DNA from: an uncultured Eubacteriales bacterium
GTDB lineage: Bacteria; Bacillota; Clostridia; Christensenellales; UBA1242
Direction of reading: 5' to 3'
DNA: 9,187 nucleotides
Assembly: GCA_900557655.1 (NCBI GenBank)
Contig: USTX01000018.1
Location: 1 to 9,187, forward strand
Numbering within the stretch: the stretch's first letter is position 1; each line of letters starts with the position of its first letter. Below the pieces are notes generated by a model. That model was not told the DNA's origin. It saw only the letters and a list, made by a program, of their open reading frames with translations, and did not search any database. Positions 1-6,391 of this stretch are shown one piece after another. Both the position numbers and the translations under genes were made by a program.

Positions 1-381
1 TCGGTTCAAAAATTTTGCAGTGAGTTTAACGCAGCGCCGGTAGATTTGATTTTTGTTAATCCGCCTTACTATAAAGTTGGCAGTGGCAAGCTTCCCGCAA
101 ACGCAGAGTCGCGCCTTGCCCGCTTTGAAACGGAGATAACGATTGACGAAATCATAAAGGGTGCAGCAAAGATTTTAAAAACCGATGGCACGTTTTATCT
201 TGTTCACAATTTCGCGCGTATCGACGAAATCAAACTTTGCCTTGCGCGTAATGGGTTTGGTATTGAATGCGTTGTTCCAATTTCGGTCAATAAACAAAAA
301 ACGCCTCACATTTTTATGTGTAAGGCAATAAAAGGAAGGTTAGGTCTAACCGAAACCAAACCAACAATTTATATCAATTAA
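1..381 (+). CDS. trmN6: tRNA1(Val) adenine-N6-methyltransferase-like protein, 3' part
   Basis: The gene is open from the first base of the window (S-V-Q-K-F...) to a TAA at 379-381, so its 5' part, including the SAM-binding motif I, lies outside. The visible part carries the N6-adenine methyltransferase signature NPPY (about residues 20-23), followed by a K-x-GSGK stretch and by RLARFETE and ITIDEIIKGAAKILK, which match the COG4123/TrmN6 layout as I know it. TrmN6 uses SAM to methylate adenine 37 of tRNA1(Val) in the cytoplasm; substrate identity here is inferred from family. B. subtilis keeps its homologue (yabB) near tatD and ksgA, and both occur 1.5-3 kb downstream here, which supports the call. 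A hairpin terminator follows at once. It could be another N6-adenine methylase of the same superfamily. Confidence 0.8.
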   Translation, partial: SVQKFCSEFNAAPVDLIFVNPPYYKVGSGKLPANAESRLARFETEITIDEIIKGAAKILKTDGTFYLVHNFARIDEIKLCLARNGFGIECVVPISVNKQKTPHIFMCKAIKGRLGLTETKPTIYIN

Positions 382-429
382 AGGCCTGTATTTTAAGAAA
401 ATTTACATGGAATACAGCCTTATTTTTTT
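381..429 (+). terminator. Rho-independent terminator of the trmN6-like gene
   Basis: AAGG(381-384)-bulged C-CTGTATT(386-392) pairs with AATACAG(411-417)CCTT(418-421). Seven T follow at 423-429. The stem starts at the stop codon of the methyltransferase gene. Confidence 0.8.
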
Positions 430-682
430 GTGAGAATTAATAAAAATTAATTAAAATGGCCGCGCAAAAAAAACGCAAAATAGATATAAAGATGCAAAAA
501 TTATGGCAAAATTTTAAAATTTAATATAAAAATTGCGATAAAACCCATCAAGACAATATTGAATAAATATAAAACGATTAAATAATTGCAAAATGAAATT
601 GCTGACGCCGAAAAAGTAATAAAATTTAGCAATGTTTGTGCTTTGAAAAAATTTCGCTTGTGTAAGTTTTTGATTTTTTGTT
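382..682. other. AT-rich intergenic region between converging genes
   Basis: This 301-base stretch separates the trmN6-like gene from the 3' end of spmB. It holds the terminator at 381-429, a perfect AT-only inverted repeat (435-441 with 446-452), and an A-rich block at 473-539 that resembles one at 2708-2774. A weak 6-bp stem (ATTGCT/AGCAAT near 598-634) might end the spmB transcript, but it has no clear T-run. No gene is supported here. Confidence 0.6.
473..539. repeat. Degenerate AT-rich repeat, copy A
   Basis: The blocks ACGCAAAAT, TGCAAAA, TGGCAAAA and AAATTGCGAT occur here at offsets 0, 20, 31 and 57. The same blocks occur at 2708-2774 at offsets 0, 20, 30 and 57. Both copies lie roughly 45-60 bases past a hairpin terminator. 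The parts between the blocks match poorly, and the A-richness makes some similarity likely by chance. Confidence 0.35.
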
Positions 683-1189
683 TTACATAATTTTGCAGAT
701 AATGCAGGCGATAATACTTCCTATGAAGCAACTGAGGAGGGCGATTGGGATGGTAACCCCTAATTTTTTTACCTTGGTTTGGCTAAAATATAGTGCGGTT
801 ATATAAAAGACTGTTTCAGAGCAACTCATAATAACGCTGGCGCAACGGGCAACGTAACTATCGGGGCCGTAGGTGGCAAAAAGGTCGCTAAGCATCGCAA
901 CCGATCCAGAGCCGGTAAACGGGCGCAAAGTAAGAAAGTTGACAAGCTCTTTGGGAATTCCAAAAATTGTGAAAACTGGTGAAAGGACGCGTGCAAATAG
1001 GTCGGATAGCCCGCTGATTTTAAACAGCTCAACAGCGCAGAAAATTGCAACCAATAGTGGAAAGGTTTTTATGCACAGGTCAACGGCTTCGCTTGCGCCC
1101 GAAACGAAACACGAGTATGCATTGATGTTTTTGATAAGGCACACTACGCACAAAATGAGTATGCCCGCGGGTACTATATAGATTGCCAT
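683..1189 (-). CDS. spmB: spore maturation protein B
   Basis: This 168-residue membrane protein starts at the ATG at 1189-1187, which overlaps the spmA stop by one base (TGATG), a typical translational coupling. An upstream in-frame start at 1372 would run deep into spmA and is rejected. Hydrophobic segments lie at about residues 3-20, 44-56 and 145-165. The SpmB hallmark RPFTGSGS is at 89-96, followed by PDSYVARCASVI and SETVFYITALYF, all expected of this nucleoside-recognition (Gate) domain family. SpmA and SpmB act together in the developing spore of Bacillus and Clostridium, where they are needed for full core dehydration and heat resistance; the mechanism is not settled. No strong terminator is visible downstream. 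Confidence 0.94.
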   Translation of the reverse strand: MAIYIVPAGILILCVVCLIKNINAYSCFVSGASEAVDLCIKTFPLLVAIFCAVELFKISGLSDLFARVLSPVFTIFGIPKELVNFLTLRPFTGSGSVAMLSDLFATYGPDSYVARCASVIMSCSETVFYITALYFSQTKVKKLGVTIPIALLSCFIGSIIACIICKIM

Positions 1190-1773
1190 CAGCTTTTGTC
1201 CTTGTCCTTTTTGTTTTTGAAAGCGTAAACGATGCGCACCAAAATGATGGCGATCGCGGTTGAAAGAAAACTTGCAAGGATTGATGGCAGGATTATGCTT
1301 GACGCGTTTTTGCTGCCTGCCGCCGTCATAAGCCCCATAATTGATGTGGGCAAAAGTTGAAGACTGGTGCACGAGATAGCAACAAGCATAACCATCGGAA
1401 AGGTGGCGCGCGTGTTGTTTTTGCCCATAGAGGCGATGGCCTTGATGCCAAGCGGGGTTGCGGCGCCATTCATCCCAAGCATATTGGCGCTTATGTTCAT
1501 CGAAACGAGGCGTTTGCTTTCGTCGCTGAGCGTGTTTTTACCAAAAATTAAATTAATAACGGGGTTCAAAATTTTGCTGAAAAATTTAGTTATGCCCGTT
1601 TGTTCAAGGATAGTAAAAATGCCGACCCACACAGCGTAAACGGTGCAAAGTTCAAACGATAAGGTCAGGGCTTTGTTGCTTGCGCCAAGCATCCCCGTCA
1701 TCACGGCGTTAGGGTCAATAAAAAGCAAAACGCCGATACTTGCTATCAAAAGAAATAACCAAACTCTGTTCAT
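1189..1773 (-). CDS. spmA: spore maturation protein A
   Basis: The product has 194 residues, close to the family's usual ~196, and is a multi-pass membrane protein (hydrophobic stretches about 3-20, 38-57, 127-150 and 160-183). The signature SANMLGMNGAATPLGIKA (about 95-112) is nearly the family consensus, and CTSLQLLPTSIMGL follows near 135-148. The N-terminus MNRVWLFLL aligns with the start of known SpmA proteins, so the ATG at 1773 looks right even though no Shine-Dalgarno sequence precedes it. The gene leads an spmA-spmB operon divergent from tatD across 70 bp. In B. subtilis spmAB belongs to the mother-cell sigma-E regulon. A CATAAAAC at 1807-1800 (minus) is only loosely like a sigma-E -10, so regulation is not shown. 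Confidence 0.95.
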   Translation of the reverse strand: MNRVWLFLLIASIGVLLFIDPNAVMTGMLGASNKALTLSFELCTVYAVWVGIFTILEQTGITKFFSKILNPVINLIFGKNTLSDESKRLVSMNISANMLGMNGAATPLGIKAIASMGKNNTRATFPMVMLVAISCTSLQLLPTSIMGLMTAAGSKNASSIILPSILASFLSTAIAIILVRIVYAFKNKKDKDKS

Positions 1774-1795
1774 ATTTAAATTTTATTTGAAACAA

Positions 1796-1824
1796 TTGCG
1801 TTTTATGTTAAGGTGTGGTAAAAT
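1796..1824 (+). promoter_or_regulatory. tatD promoter (extended -10)
   Basis: TTGCGT (1796-1801), a 17-base spacer, and TAAAAT (1819-1824) preceded by TG at 1816-1817. The predicted start near 1831 leaves a very short leader containing the GGGAAAGGAA ribosome binding site (1831-1840). The site lies in the 70-bp gap shared with divergent spmA. Confidence 0.65.
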
Positions 1825-1843
1825 CGGTTAGGGAAAGGAAAGT

Positions 1844-2599
1844 ATGTTTATTGATTCGCATTGCCATCTTGACGAGGTTGAAGGGCTGGATGACTTTTTA
1901 AATACGCTAAATAATGATGAGGAAATGACGGCGGTTGTGACGCTTGGGTGTGACGCGGGGTCAAGCGAAGCGGCTGTTAAAATCGCAGAGAAAAACGAAA
2001 AGATTTTTTGCGCGGTTGGGTTTCAGCCTGAATACGCGGCCGAGTTTAATGACGGTGACATCGCTAAGATTGAAGCGCTTTTAAACAATAAAAAGGTTGT
2101 GGCGATTGGTGAGGCTGGTCTTGATTTTTATTGGACGCGCGAAACTGAGCAGGTGCAGAAAGAAATGTTTGTGCGTCAAATCGAGTTGGCAGATAAACAC
2201 AATCTGCCTATTTGCATTCATTGCAGGAATGCAGCACCCGAGATGTTTGAGATTTTAAAATCAAATATTGGGAAATTAAAAAACGGGTTTGTTTTGCATT
2301 GTTTCAGCGAGGCGTTTGAATGGGTTAGACCATTTATTGAATTGGGTGCGTTTATTTCTTTTGCGGGCAACAGCACGTTTAAAAGTTATGATAAAAAAAT
2401 TTTAAAAGCGGTGCCAGCAGATAGGATATTGATAGAAACTGACAGCCCGTTTCTTTCGCCTGTTCCACTAAGAGGGCAAAAAAATACACCAATTAATGTT
2501 AAACTTGTTGCTAAAAATTTGGCAGAAGTGCGCGGCGAAGATTTTGACACTCTTGCTAAACAGATTGAAGAAAATACTAAATTATTTTATAGAATATAA
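1844..2599 (+). CDS. tatD: TatD family metal-dependent hydrolase (DNase)
   Basis: This 251-residue TIM-barrel amidohydrolase-type nuclease has every expected metal ligand: H6 and H8 in DSHCHLD, E90 in AIGEAGLD, H126 in CIHCR, H152 in LHCFSE, and D200 in ETDSPFLSP. PLRGQKNTP and the C-terminal LAEVRG motif are also typical. TatD proteins cleave DNA with divalent metals and act in the cytoplasm; the physiological role is DNA repair or quality control by family knowledge. The usual GxHPH turn reads GFQPEY (59-64); this residue is not a metal ligand, so activity should not depend on it. GGGAAAGGAA lies 3 bases before the ATG. The gene is followed by a terminator and then rsmA, as in many Firmicutes, though rnmV, often between them, is absent. 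Confidence 0.95.
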   Translation: MFIDSHCHLDEVEGLDDFLNTLNNDEEMTAVVTLGCDAGSSEAAVKIAEKNEKIFCAVGFQPEYAAEFNDGDIAKIEALLNNKKVVAIGEAGLDFYWTRETEQVQKEMFVRQIELADKHNLPICIHCRNAAPEMFEILKSNIGKLKNGFVLHCFSEAFEWVRPFIELGAFISFAGNSTFKSYDKKILKAVPADRILIETDSPFLSPVPLRGQKNTPINVKLVAKNLAEVRGEDFDTLAKQIEENTKLFYRI

Positions 2600-2606
2600 A
2601 CAAAAA

Positions 2607-2650
2607 GCCCCACGATGGGGCGAATTGTCTTTCGTGAAAGACTTTTGTTG
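2607..2650 (+). terminator. Double-hairpin terminator after tatD
   Basis: GCCCC (2607-2611)/GGGGC (2617-2621) has a 5-base loop. It is followed by GTCTTT (2627-2632)/AAAGAC (2637-2642) and then TTTTGTT. The second hairpin with its T-rich tail is the likelier termination site. Confidence 0.7.
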
Positions 2651-2707
2651 CCTTGTGTTTTAAGGCTAATAATAGTGTTTGGCAATGATAAAAAATATAT
2701 TCAAAAA

Positions 2708-2774
2708 ACGCAAAATTGACACGCGGTTGCAAAATTTTGGCAAAAATATGACAAACTGGCGCTAAAATTGCGAT
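2708..2774. repeat. Degenerate AT-rich repeat, copy B
   Basis: This is the partner of the block at 473-539, with four shared blocks (ACGCAAAAT, TGCAAAA, TGGCAAAA, AAATTGCGAT) at matching spacing. It sits between the tatD terminator and rsmA. I could not fix a convincing rsmA promoter here: TTGACA at 2716-2721 lacks a good -10 at 16-18 bases. Confidence 0.35.
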
Positions 2775-2857
2775 TTTTAATAAAGTACATAATGGGTAAA
2801 TATTAGTATAAAAATAGAAAATTAAAAATAGAATTTCAATATTAAGGAAATAAAATA

Positions 2858-3634
2858 ATGGAACACAATTTTAAGAAAAAGTATGGGCAGAATTTTATAA
2901 CCGATGTTAATTTATTAAAGGCGATTGTTGACGACTCGGGCATCGGCGAAAATGATTTTGTTATTGAAATTGGGGCGGGGGCAGGAACGCTTACTCGTGA
3001 GATTTGCAAGCGCGCCAAACGGGTTGTAAGTTTCGAAATAGACAGAGACCTTGAAAAGTTTTTGCTTCCGCTTGAAAATGAGTTTGGCAATCTATCTGTT
3101 AGGTTTGAAGATTTTATGAATGCGGATGTTGGTGAGGTTACTAATGGGAATGAATTTTCGGTTGTGGCCAATTTGCCTTATTATATAACAACTGCCATTA
3201 TTCAAAAGTTTTTTGATATAAGGCCAAAAACCATGACTATTATGGTTCAAAAAGAGGTTGCGGAGCGGCTTAGCGCTAAAAACGGGACAAGTGATTATGG
3301 CGCGATGAGCGTTATTTGTCAGGCGATTGCAAAAATTAAAATAACCCGCGTTGTACCAAGAACTTGTTTTATTCCGTCGCCCGAGGTAGACAGCGCGGTT
3401 TTAAAACTTGAATTTAATGATAGCAAGATTGATAAAATATTTATAGAGTTTATTCGCGGCTGCTTTATGGCTAAAAGAAAAACCTTATCTAATAACCTTT
3501 CGATGTATACTGGCCTTTCAAAAAAACAGATAGGGTTTATCTTAGAAGAGGCTGGGCTTAATCCAAATGCGCGTGCGGAGGAATTAAGTGTTTATGATTT
3601 TAAAAACCTTTATCATAAAATAATGCAGAAATAA
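2858..3634 (+). CDS. rsmA: 16S rRNA dimethyladenosine transferase RsmA/KsgA
   Basis: The enzyme dimethylates two adjacent adenines in helix 45 near the 3' end of 16S rRNA (A1518/A1519, E. coli numbering), using SAM, during 30S maturation. The 258 residues show the family order: KKKYGQNFITD at the N-terminus, SAM-binding motif I IEIGAGAGTLT (36-46), acidic motif II FEIDRDL (59-65), catalytic NLPYY (105-109), then VQKEVAERL (130-138) and the FIPSPEVDSAVLKL stretch (171-184) opening the C-terminal helical domain. It is slightly shorter than the common 270-290 residues but looks complete. AAGGAA (2844-2849) lies 8 bases before the ATG. Its place downstream of tatD is conserved among Firmicutes. 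Loss of this enzyme gives kasugamycin resistance in well-studied bacteria. Confidence 0.97.
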   Translation: MEHNFKKKYGQNFITDVNLLKAIVDDSGIGENDFVIEIGAGAGTLTREICKRAKRVVSFEIDRDLEKFLLPLENEFGNLSVRFEDFMNADVGEVTNGNEFSVVANLPYYITTAIIQKFFDIRPKTMTIMVQKEVAERLSAKNGTSDYGAMSVICQAIAKIKITRVVPRTCFIPSPEVDSAVLKLEFNDSKIDKIFIEFIRGCFMAKRKTLSNNLSMYTGLSKKQIGFILEEAGLNPNARAEELSVYDFKNLYHKIMQK

Positions 3635-3665
3635 AAAGTCTTTTAAATCTGATAAATTGGGTTTT

Positions 3666-3722
3666 ATGGAGAAAAAATTAACCCCAATAAGTTTGTTTAA
3701 ATTAAGTGCGATAATCATTTAA
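3666..3722 (+). CDS. Possible 18-codon leader peptide before the 3736 gene
   Basis: An ATG at 3666 opens MEKKLTPISLFKLSAIII followed by TAA. It ends in three Ile codons (ATA ATC ATT), and a terminator-like hairpin (3731-3757) begins 9 bases after the stop. This arrangement resembles an attenuator leader peptide. No ribosome binding site is visible before the ATG, so translation is doubtful. The reading is inference from layout only. Confidence 0.2.
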   Translation: MEKKLTPISLFKLSAIII

Positions 3723-3730
3723 TATTTTAG

Positions 3731-3757
3731 GTCTGGTGGAATTACCAGACTCTTTTT
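3731..3757 (+). terminator. Terminator-like hairpin, between rsmA and the 200-aa gene
   Basis: GTCTGGT (3731-3737) pairs perfectly with ACCAGAC (3744-3750) around the loop GGAATT. TCTTTTTATT follows. It would end the rsmA transcript, but it also covers the only early start codon (GTG 3736) of the next open frame. Confidence 0.7.
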
Positions 3758-4338
3758 ATTGTAAAAATATTTTAAAATATGTGATTTTTGGCAATACTTA
3801 TTGCGTGTTGAATAAATTTTTAAAACAAGATATTAACTGTATTAATAACGAGCCTGATAATTTTTATGCGCGAATAAAAAACTGCAAAAATGAAAATCAA
3901 AATATAAAAAATGCAATAAATATTAATAATCTTATAAGAAATTGCGCTAAAATATATGGAATGACGCAAGTAAATGCTGTAAAATCGCAATATTGGCGCA
4001 AAACGAAAGGCATGTATTTTAAAAACAATGAAAAAACGTTAAATTCTTTATTCGCCAACTTTTCAAAAGACTTCGTTTTAGAAAAGATGTTTGAAATGTC
4101 TAAGTGGGTAAGAGTTGAAACGGAAAGCAATATTTGGGTGGTTGGTATTGTTTATAGAAATAACAAACCTGCGTTTTTGGGGGTGGGGCAGCCGTGGCTT
4201 GATGCGGTGCCTGTTGGCAATATTTTTCACACCTCGTTTGGAATGAGTAAGTTTTATCCAATATCAACCAACTCTAAGTTTGGGTATTTTATCAACTTTA
4301 AAGACGCCACTTTTGGTAAGGATGTGCTTAGCTTGTAA
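3736..4338 (+). CDS. hypothetical protein, 200 aa, start uncertain
   Basis: I do not recognise this protein. It has no signal peptide and no clear membrane segment. The N-terminal half (to about residue 80) is rich in N, K and I, and its DNA is AT-rich. The C-terminal half reads as a compact alpha/beta domain: KWVRVE (about 123-128), IWVVGIVYRNNKPAFLGVGQPW, and GYFINFKDATFG near the end. The frame is closed by stops up to 3712-3714, so the start must lie after that. GTG 3736 is the first candidate but lies in a hairpin and has no good ribosome binding site. GTG 3781 (V16), just before IFGNTY, is an alternative, also without one. The 5' end may be decayed or attenuated, or another start may be used. 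It lies 101 bases past rsmA in the same direction. Confidence 0.55.
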   Translation: MELPDSFYCKNILKYVIFGNTYCVLNKFLKQDINCINNEPDNFYARIKNCKNENQNIKNAININNLIRNCAKIYGMTQVNAVKSQYWRKTKGMYFKNNEKTLNSLFANFSKDFVLEKMFEMSKWVRVETESNIWVVGIVYRNNKPAFLGVGQPWLDAVPVGNIFHTSFGMSKFYPISTNSKFGYFINFKDATFGKDVLSL

Positions 4339-4423
4339 TTTTGCTTAATTGAGCTTGGTTATTGATAAATTAGGCGAGTCGTAAAGGAAGAACTAAAAAA
4401 ATTGATTATGTTTGATTTTTTGT

Positions 4424-4452
4424 TTGACAACTTGAGTTTGTTAGTTTATTAT
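4424..4452 (+). promoter_or_regulatory. Promoter of the lipoprotein gene
   Basis: TTGACA (4424-4429), 17 bases, then TATTAT (4447-4452). The -35 is perfect and the -10 has five of six consensus bases. The predicted start near 4459-4460 gives a leader of about 80 bases. Confidence 0.75.
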
Positions 4453-4464
4453 AATTAAGACAGT

Positions 4465-4527
4465 ATGTTGCCGTATTCTCGTCTGTTGCGCATTATTGCG
4501 AAATTGGCGAATTGCGGGAAAAATTAA
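4465..4527 (+). CDS. Possible 20-codon upstream ORF in the lipoprotein leader
   Basis: An ATG at 4465 opens MLPYSRLLRII..., closed by TAA at 4525-4527. The ATG lies only about 5 bases after the predicted transcription start, so it would be nearly leaderless. The TAA overlaps the AAAGGGG ribosome binding site (4526-4532) of the lipoprotein gene, so ribosomes ending here would lie on that site. The peptide resembles nothing I know and may be chance. Confidence 0.25.
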   Translation: MLPYSRLLRIIAKLANCGKN

Positions 4528-4539
4528 AGGGGCACAAAT

Positions 4540-5955
4540 ATGAAAAAAATAAGCAAAATAATTTTGTCGCTTTGTTTGGCGGTTTGCTGTTTGTTTACGG
4601 CGGTTGGTTTAACTGGCTGCGGAAAAAACAAACTAAGCGCAACCAGTGCATCAACTGACGGCGTTTCAAGCAATGGCGGAAGCGTTGTTACCGCAGGCGG
4701 TTATATGTATTTTATCAACGGAATCGTTGCTAATAACGGGTCAACTAACACCGCGTCGGGCAACACTATCGGCGGGCTTTATCGCACGAAACTTAACAGC
4801 GAGGGTAAGGTTGACTTAAATGACGACGGAACTCTTAAATCAAGCGAAAAGCTTATCTCAAGCGTTGTTGGGTTTGAAGATGGTCAAATCTTTGTTTTTG
4901 GCGACTTCGTTTATTACACAACTCCTAACGCGGGCAAAAACAGCAAGGCCGAAACGCTTTATAACCAAACGGTTTTTATGCGCTATGACCTTAAAACTAA
5001 ACAAACGCAAAAACTTTTCACAACCAGCCAAAACAACAGCAGTGAAACCTTGCAATACACCTATATGGCTAAGGGCGACGCTCTGTATTTGGTTGTTTAT
5101 GAAAAATCTCAAACCAAGATTACAAGCATCAAGATTGACACAAATGTCTCAGTTAAGGTGATTGCAAGCGATGCGCAAAGCGTAGTGTTTGGCGAAAACA
5201 ATGGCAAGGCTAAGGGGTTAACCCAAGGCAGCAAGGCAGAGGAGTTTATCTATTTCACGCGTTCTGCGCTTGAAACGGGCACTATCAGGACGGGCGTGCG
5301 CGTTTATAAGGCGTATCCAGATGGTTCTAACGAGACTAAGATAAGCGAAGGCAAGTCGGTTTCGCTTTTGGCTGTTGTAAGCGATAAGATTGTTTATAGT
5401 CTTGACAAAACCACGATTTATTCTCAAAACATTGCGGCGGGGGACGAAACGCTTGCGTTTGAAACCAACCAAATCATCAGCAACGTGGTTTATGACACGG
5501 TGAAATTTCTTGAAGAGTCTGACGGCTCGATTTCGCTTTTGGTTTTTGACAATAAAAAAACCATCCGCTATATAAAAATAACGGGCGGAGTTGTTCCGCA
5601 AGAGAGCGACGTGGACGAGAGTGGCGTGCTTATTAATAACGCACTTTACACCTACACCAGCACGAAAAGCAAGTTTGGGTTTATTGGCACAAGCGCTGAT
5701 GAAGTTGTGTTTACTGATGACGGCATCGCTTATAAAATGAAGTTTAGGGCAAAATCAAGCGATATTATCAGCCCGCTTCAACTTACGTCAACCAAACTTG
5801 ACAGTTCTACGGGTATGGTCGTTCCTGAAATTTTAGGCGATAATCTTTATTTTATGTACACCAAAAACAACAAGACGATGATTTATCGTACAAGCCTTAA
5901 CCGCGCGGCTGACGCGGAGATTAAAGAGGCAACTCTTTTTGGCACTAGCAAGTAA
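4540..5955 (+). CDS. Secreted lipoprotein, probable beta-propeller (DUF5050/TolB-like)
   Basis: The 471-residue product begins with a lipoprotein signal: a basic start MKKISK, a hydrophobic core (about 8-22) and the lipobox LTGC with C27 as the predicted lipidated cysteine, so the mature protein is anchored outside the membrane. A low-complexity S/T/G/N linker (about 32-47) follows. The rest shows recurring short strands with aromatic pairs and a closing sugar-or-turn-like motif: YMYFIN...GLYRTKLN, FVYYTTP...FMRYDLKTKQT, FIYFTR...RVYKAYPDG, KIVYSLD...IYSQNI, and NLYFMYTKNN...IYRTSLN at the end. This rhythm suits beta-propellers such as DUF5050 or TolB-like repeats. The ligand is unknown. AAAGGGG lies 7 bases before the ATG, and a consensus promoter lies upstream. 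No neighbour suggests a pathway. It ends at residue 471 without a C-terminal anchor. Confidence 0.85.
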   Translation: MKKISKIILSLCLAVCCLFTAVGLTGCGKNKLSATSASTDGVSSNGGSVVTAGGYMYFINGIVANNGSTNTASGNTIGGLYRTKLNSEGKVDLNDDGTLKSSEKLISSVVGFEDGQIFVFGDFVYYTTPNAGKNSKAETLYNQTVFMRYDLKTKQTQKLFTTSQNNSSETLQYTYMAKGDALYLVVYEKSQTKITSIKIDTNVSVKVIASDAQSVVFGENNGKAKGLTQGSKAEEFIYFTRSALETGTIRTGVRVYKAYPDGSNETKISEGKSVSLLAVVSDKIVYSLDKTTIYSQNIAAGDETLAFETNQIISNVVYDTVKFLEESDGSISLLVFDNKKTIRYIKITGGVVPQESDVDESGVLINNALYTYTSTKSKFGFIGTSADEVVFTDDGIAYKMKFRAKSSDIISPLQLTSTKLDSSTGMVVPEILGDNLYFMYTKNNKTMIYRTSLNRAADAEIKEATLFGTSK

Positions 5956-5976
5956 TCATTAGTAAGAAACCATTAA

Positions 5977-6090
5977 CCTTGCGCACATAAATATTCTTGC
6001 GTTCATACTTACACATTCGCACGTATTTGCCAGTTTTTTGGCTGGCTTAAATAAGGTGAACGGTAAGTAGTGGCGCGATGTGCGCGGGGC
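5977..6090 (+). ncRNA. Candidate structured 3'UTR or small RNA
   Basis: CCTTGCGCACAT (5977-5988) can pair with ATGTGCGCGGGG (6078-6089), 12 bp with two G-T wobbles, enclosing about 90 bases. Inside, GCCAG...CTGGC forms a further hairpin around a T-rich loop. No known RNA family (SRP, 6S, tmRNA, riboswitch) was recognised. A strong terminator follows at 6112-6149. It may simply be the structured tail of the lipoprotein mRNA. Confidence 0.3.
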
Positions 6091-6111
6091 AAAATAATCA
6101 ATTAAAAAAGC

Positions 6112-6149
6112 AAGTTATCTTTTGGCAAACGCTTTAAGATAACTTTTTT
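6112..6149. terminator. Bidirectional terminator after the lipoprotein gene
   Basis: AAGTTATCTT (6112-6121) pairs perfectly with AAGATAACTT (6136-6145), loop of 14 bases, then T to 6149. On the minus strand the stem is followed after two bases by six T (6110-6105 region), so it can also work leftward. Confidence 0.85.
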
Positions 6150-6193
6150 GTTTGGTTAGATTCTATATTCGGCAGTGCGTTCGCAATAAACGC

Positions 6194-6235
6194 AAAACCC
6201 CCTTACGCTGACTGCATATCAGGAAGGGGGTTTTT
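6194..6235. terminator. Terminator overlapping the end of the 56-aa gene
   Basis: AAAACCCCCTT (6194-6204) pairs with AAGGGGGTTTT (6224-6234). An inner CTGA/TCAG stem (6208-6211 with 6219-6222) extends it. Five T follow on the plus strand and four on the minus strand. The last codons and stop of the minus-strand small gene form part of it. Confidence 0.85.
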
Positions 6236-6373
6236 GATTGCAGAAACCTTCTTTACGGTTATTTTAAAGGTTTCGCCATTTAAAAATTTTAATTCGATTG
6301 CGTTTTTTGTGGTGGTTATATTAGCCACGAATTCGTCAGCTAAGATAACTTTTAAGTCATCTAAGATGTTCAT
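6203..6373 (-). CDS. Small conserved-looking protein, 56 aa, unknown function
   Basis: The ATG at 6373-6371 is preceded by a perfect AAAGGAG ribosome binding site with 8-9 bases of spacing. The frame runs MNILDDLKVILADEF, then VANITTTKNAIELKF, LNGETFKITVKKV and a short tail to TAA at 6205-6203. Visible features are an acidic amphipathic helix (about 1-15) followed by three short beta-strand-like segments (16-44) with a turn at NGE, so a small soluble alpha-beta fold is likely. The final 7 codons lie in the terminator hairpin (6194-6235). It has its own promoter in the terminator of the operon upstream. I do not recognise the family, and it could be easily missed because of its length. The ribosome binding site, terminator and codon pattern together make it likely to be real. 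Confidence 0.72.
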   Translation of the reverse strand: MNILDDLKVILADEFVANITTTKNAIELKFLNGETFKITVKKVSAIKNPLPDMQSA

Positions 6374-6391
6374 TGTTTGTTTCTCCTTTTG

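Noticed and set aside
501..731. Minus-strand 76-aa frame with a hydrophobic end
   Set aside because: Its start lies inside spmB in another frame, it has no ribosome binding site, and its composition simply reflects AT-rich DNA.
1190..1372. Longer start for spmB at 1372
   Set aside because: It would place 61 extra residues in spmA's DNA. The ATG at 1189 with the TGATG overlap gives the family's usual length.
4490..4520. Tandem TTGCG repeats in the lipoprotein leader
   Set aside because: Only three imperfect copies, readily explained by chance and by the uORF codons.
5977..6090. Signal recognition particle RNA or 6S RNA
   Set aside because: The SRP apical GGAAG/AGCAG motif is absent, and the length is too short for 6S without a clear central bubble.
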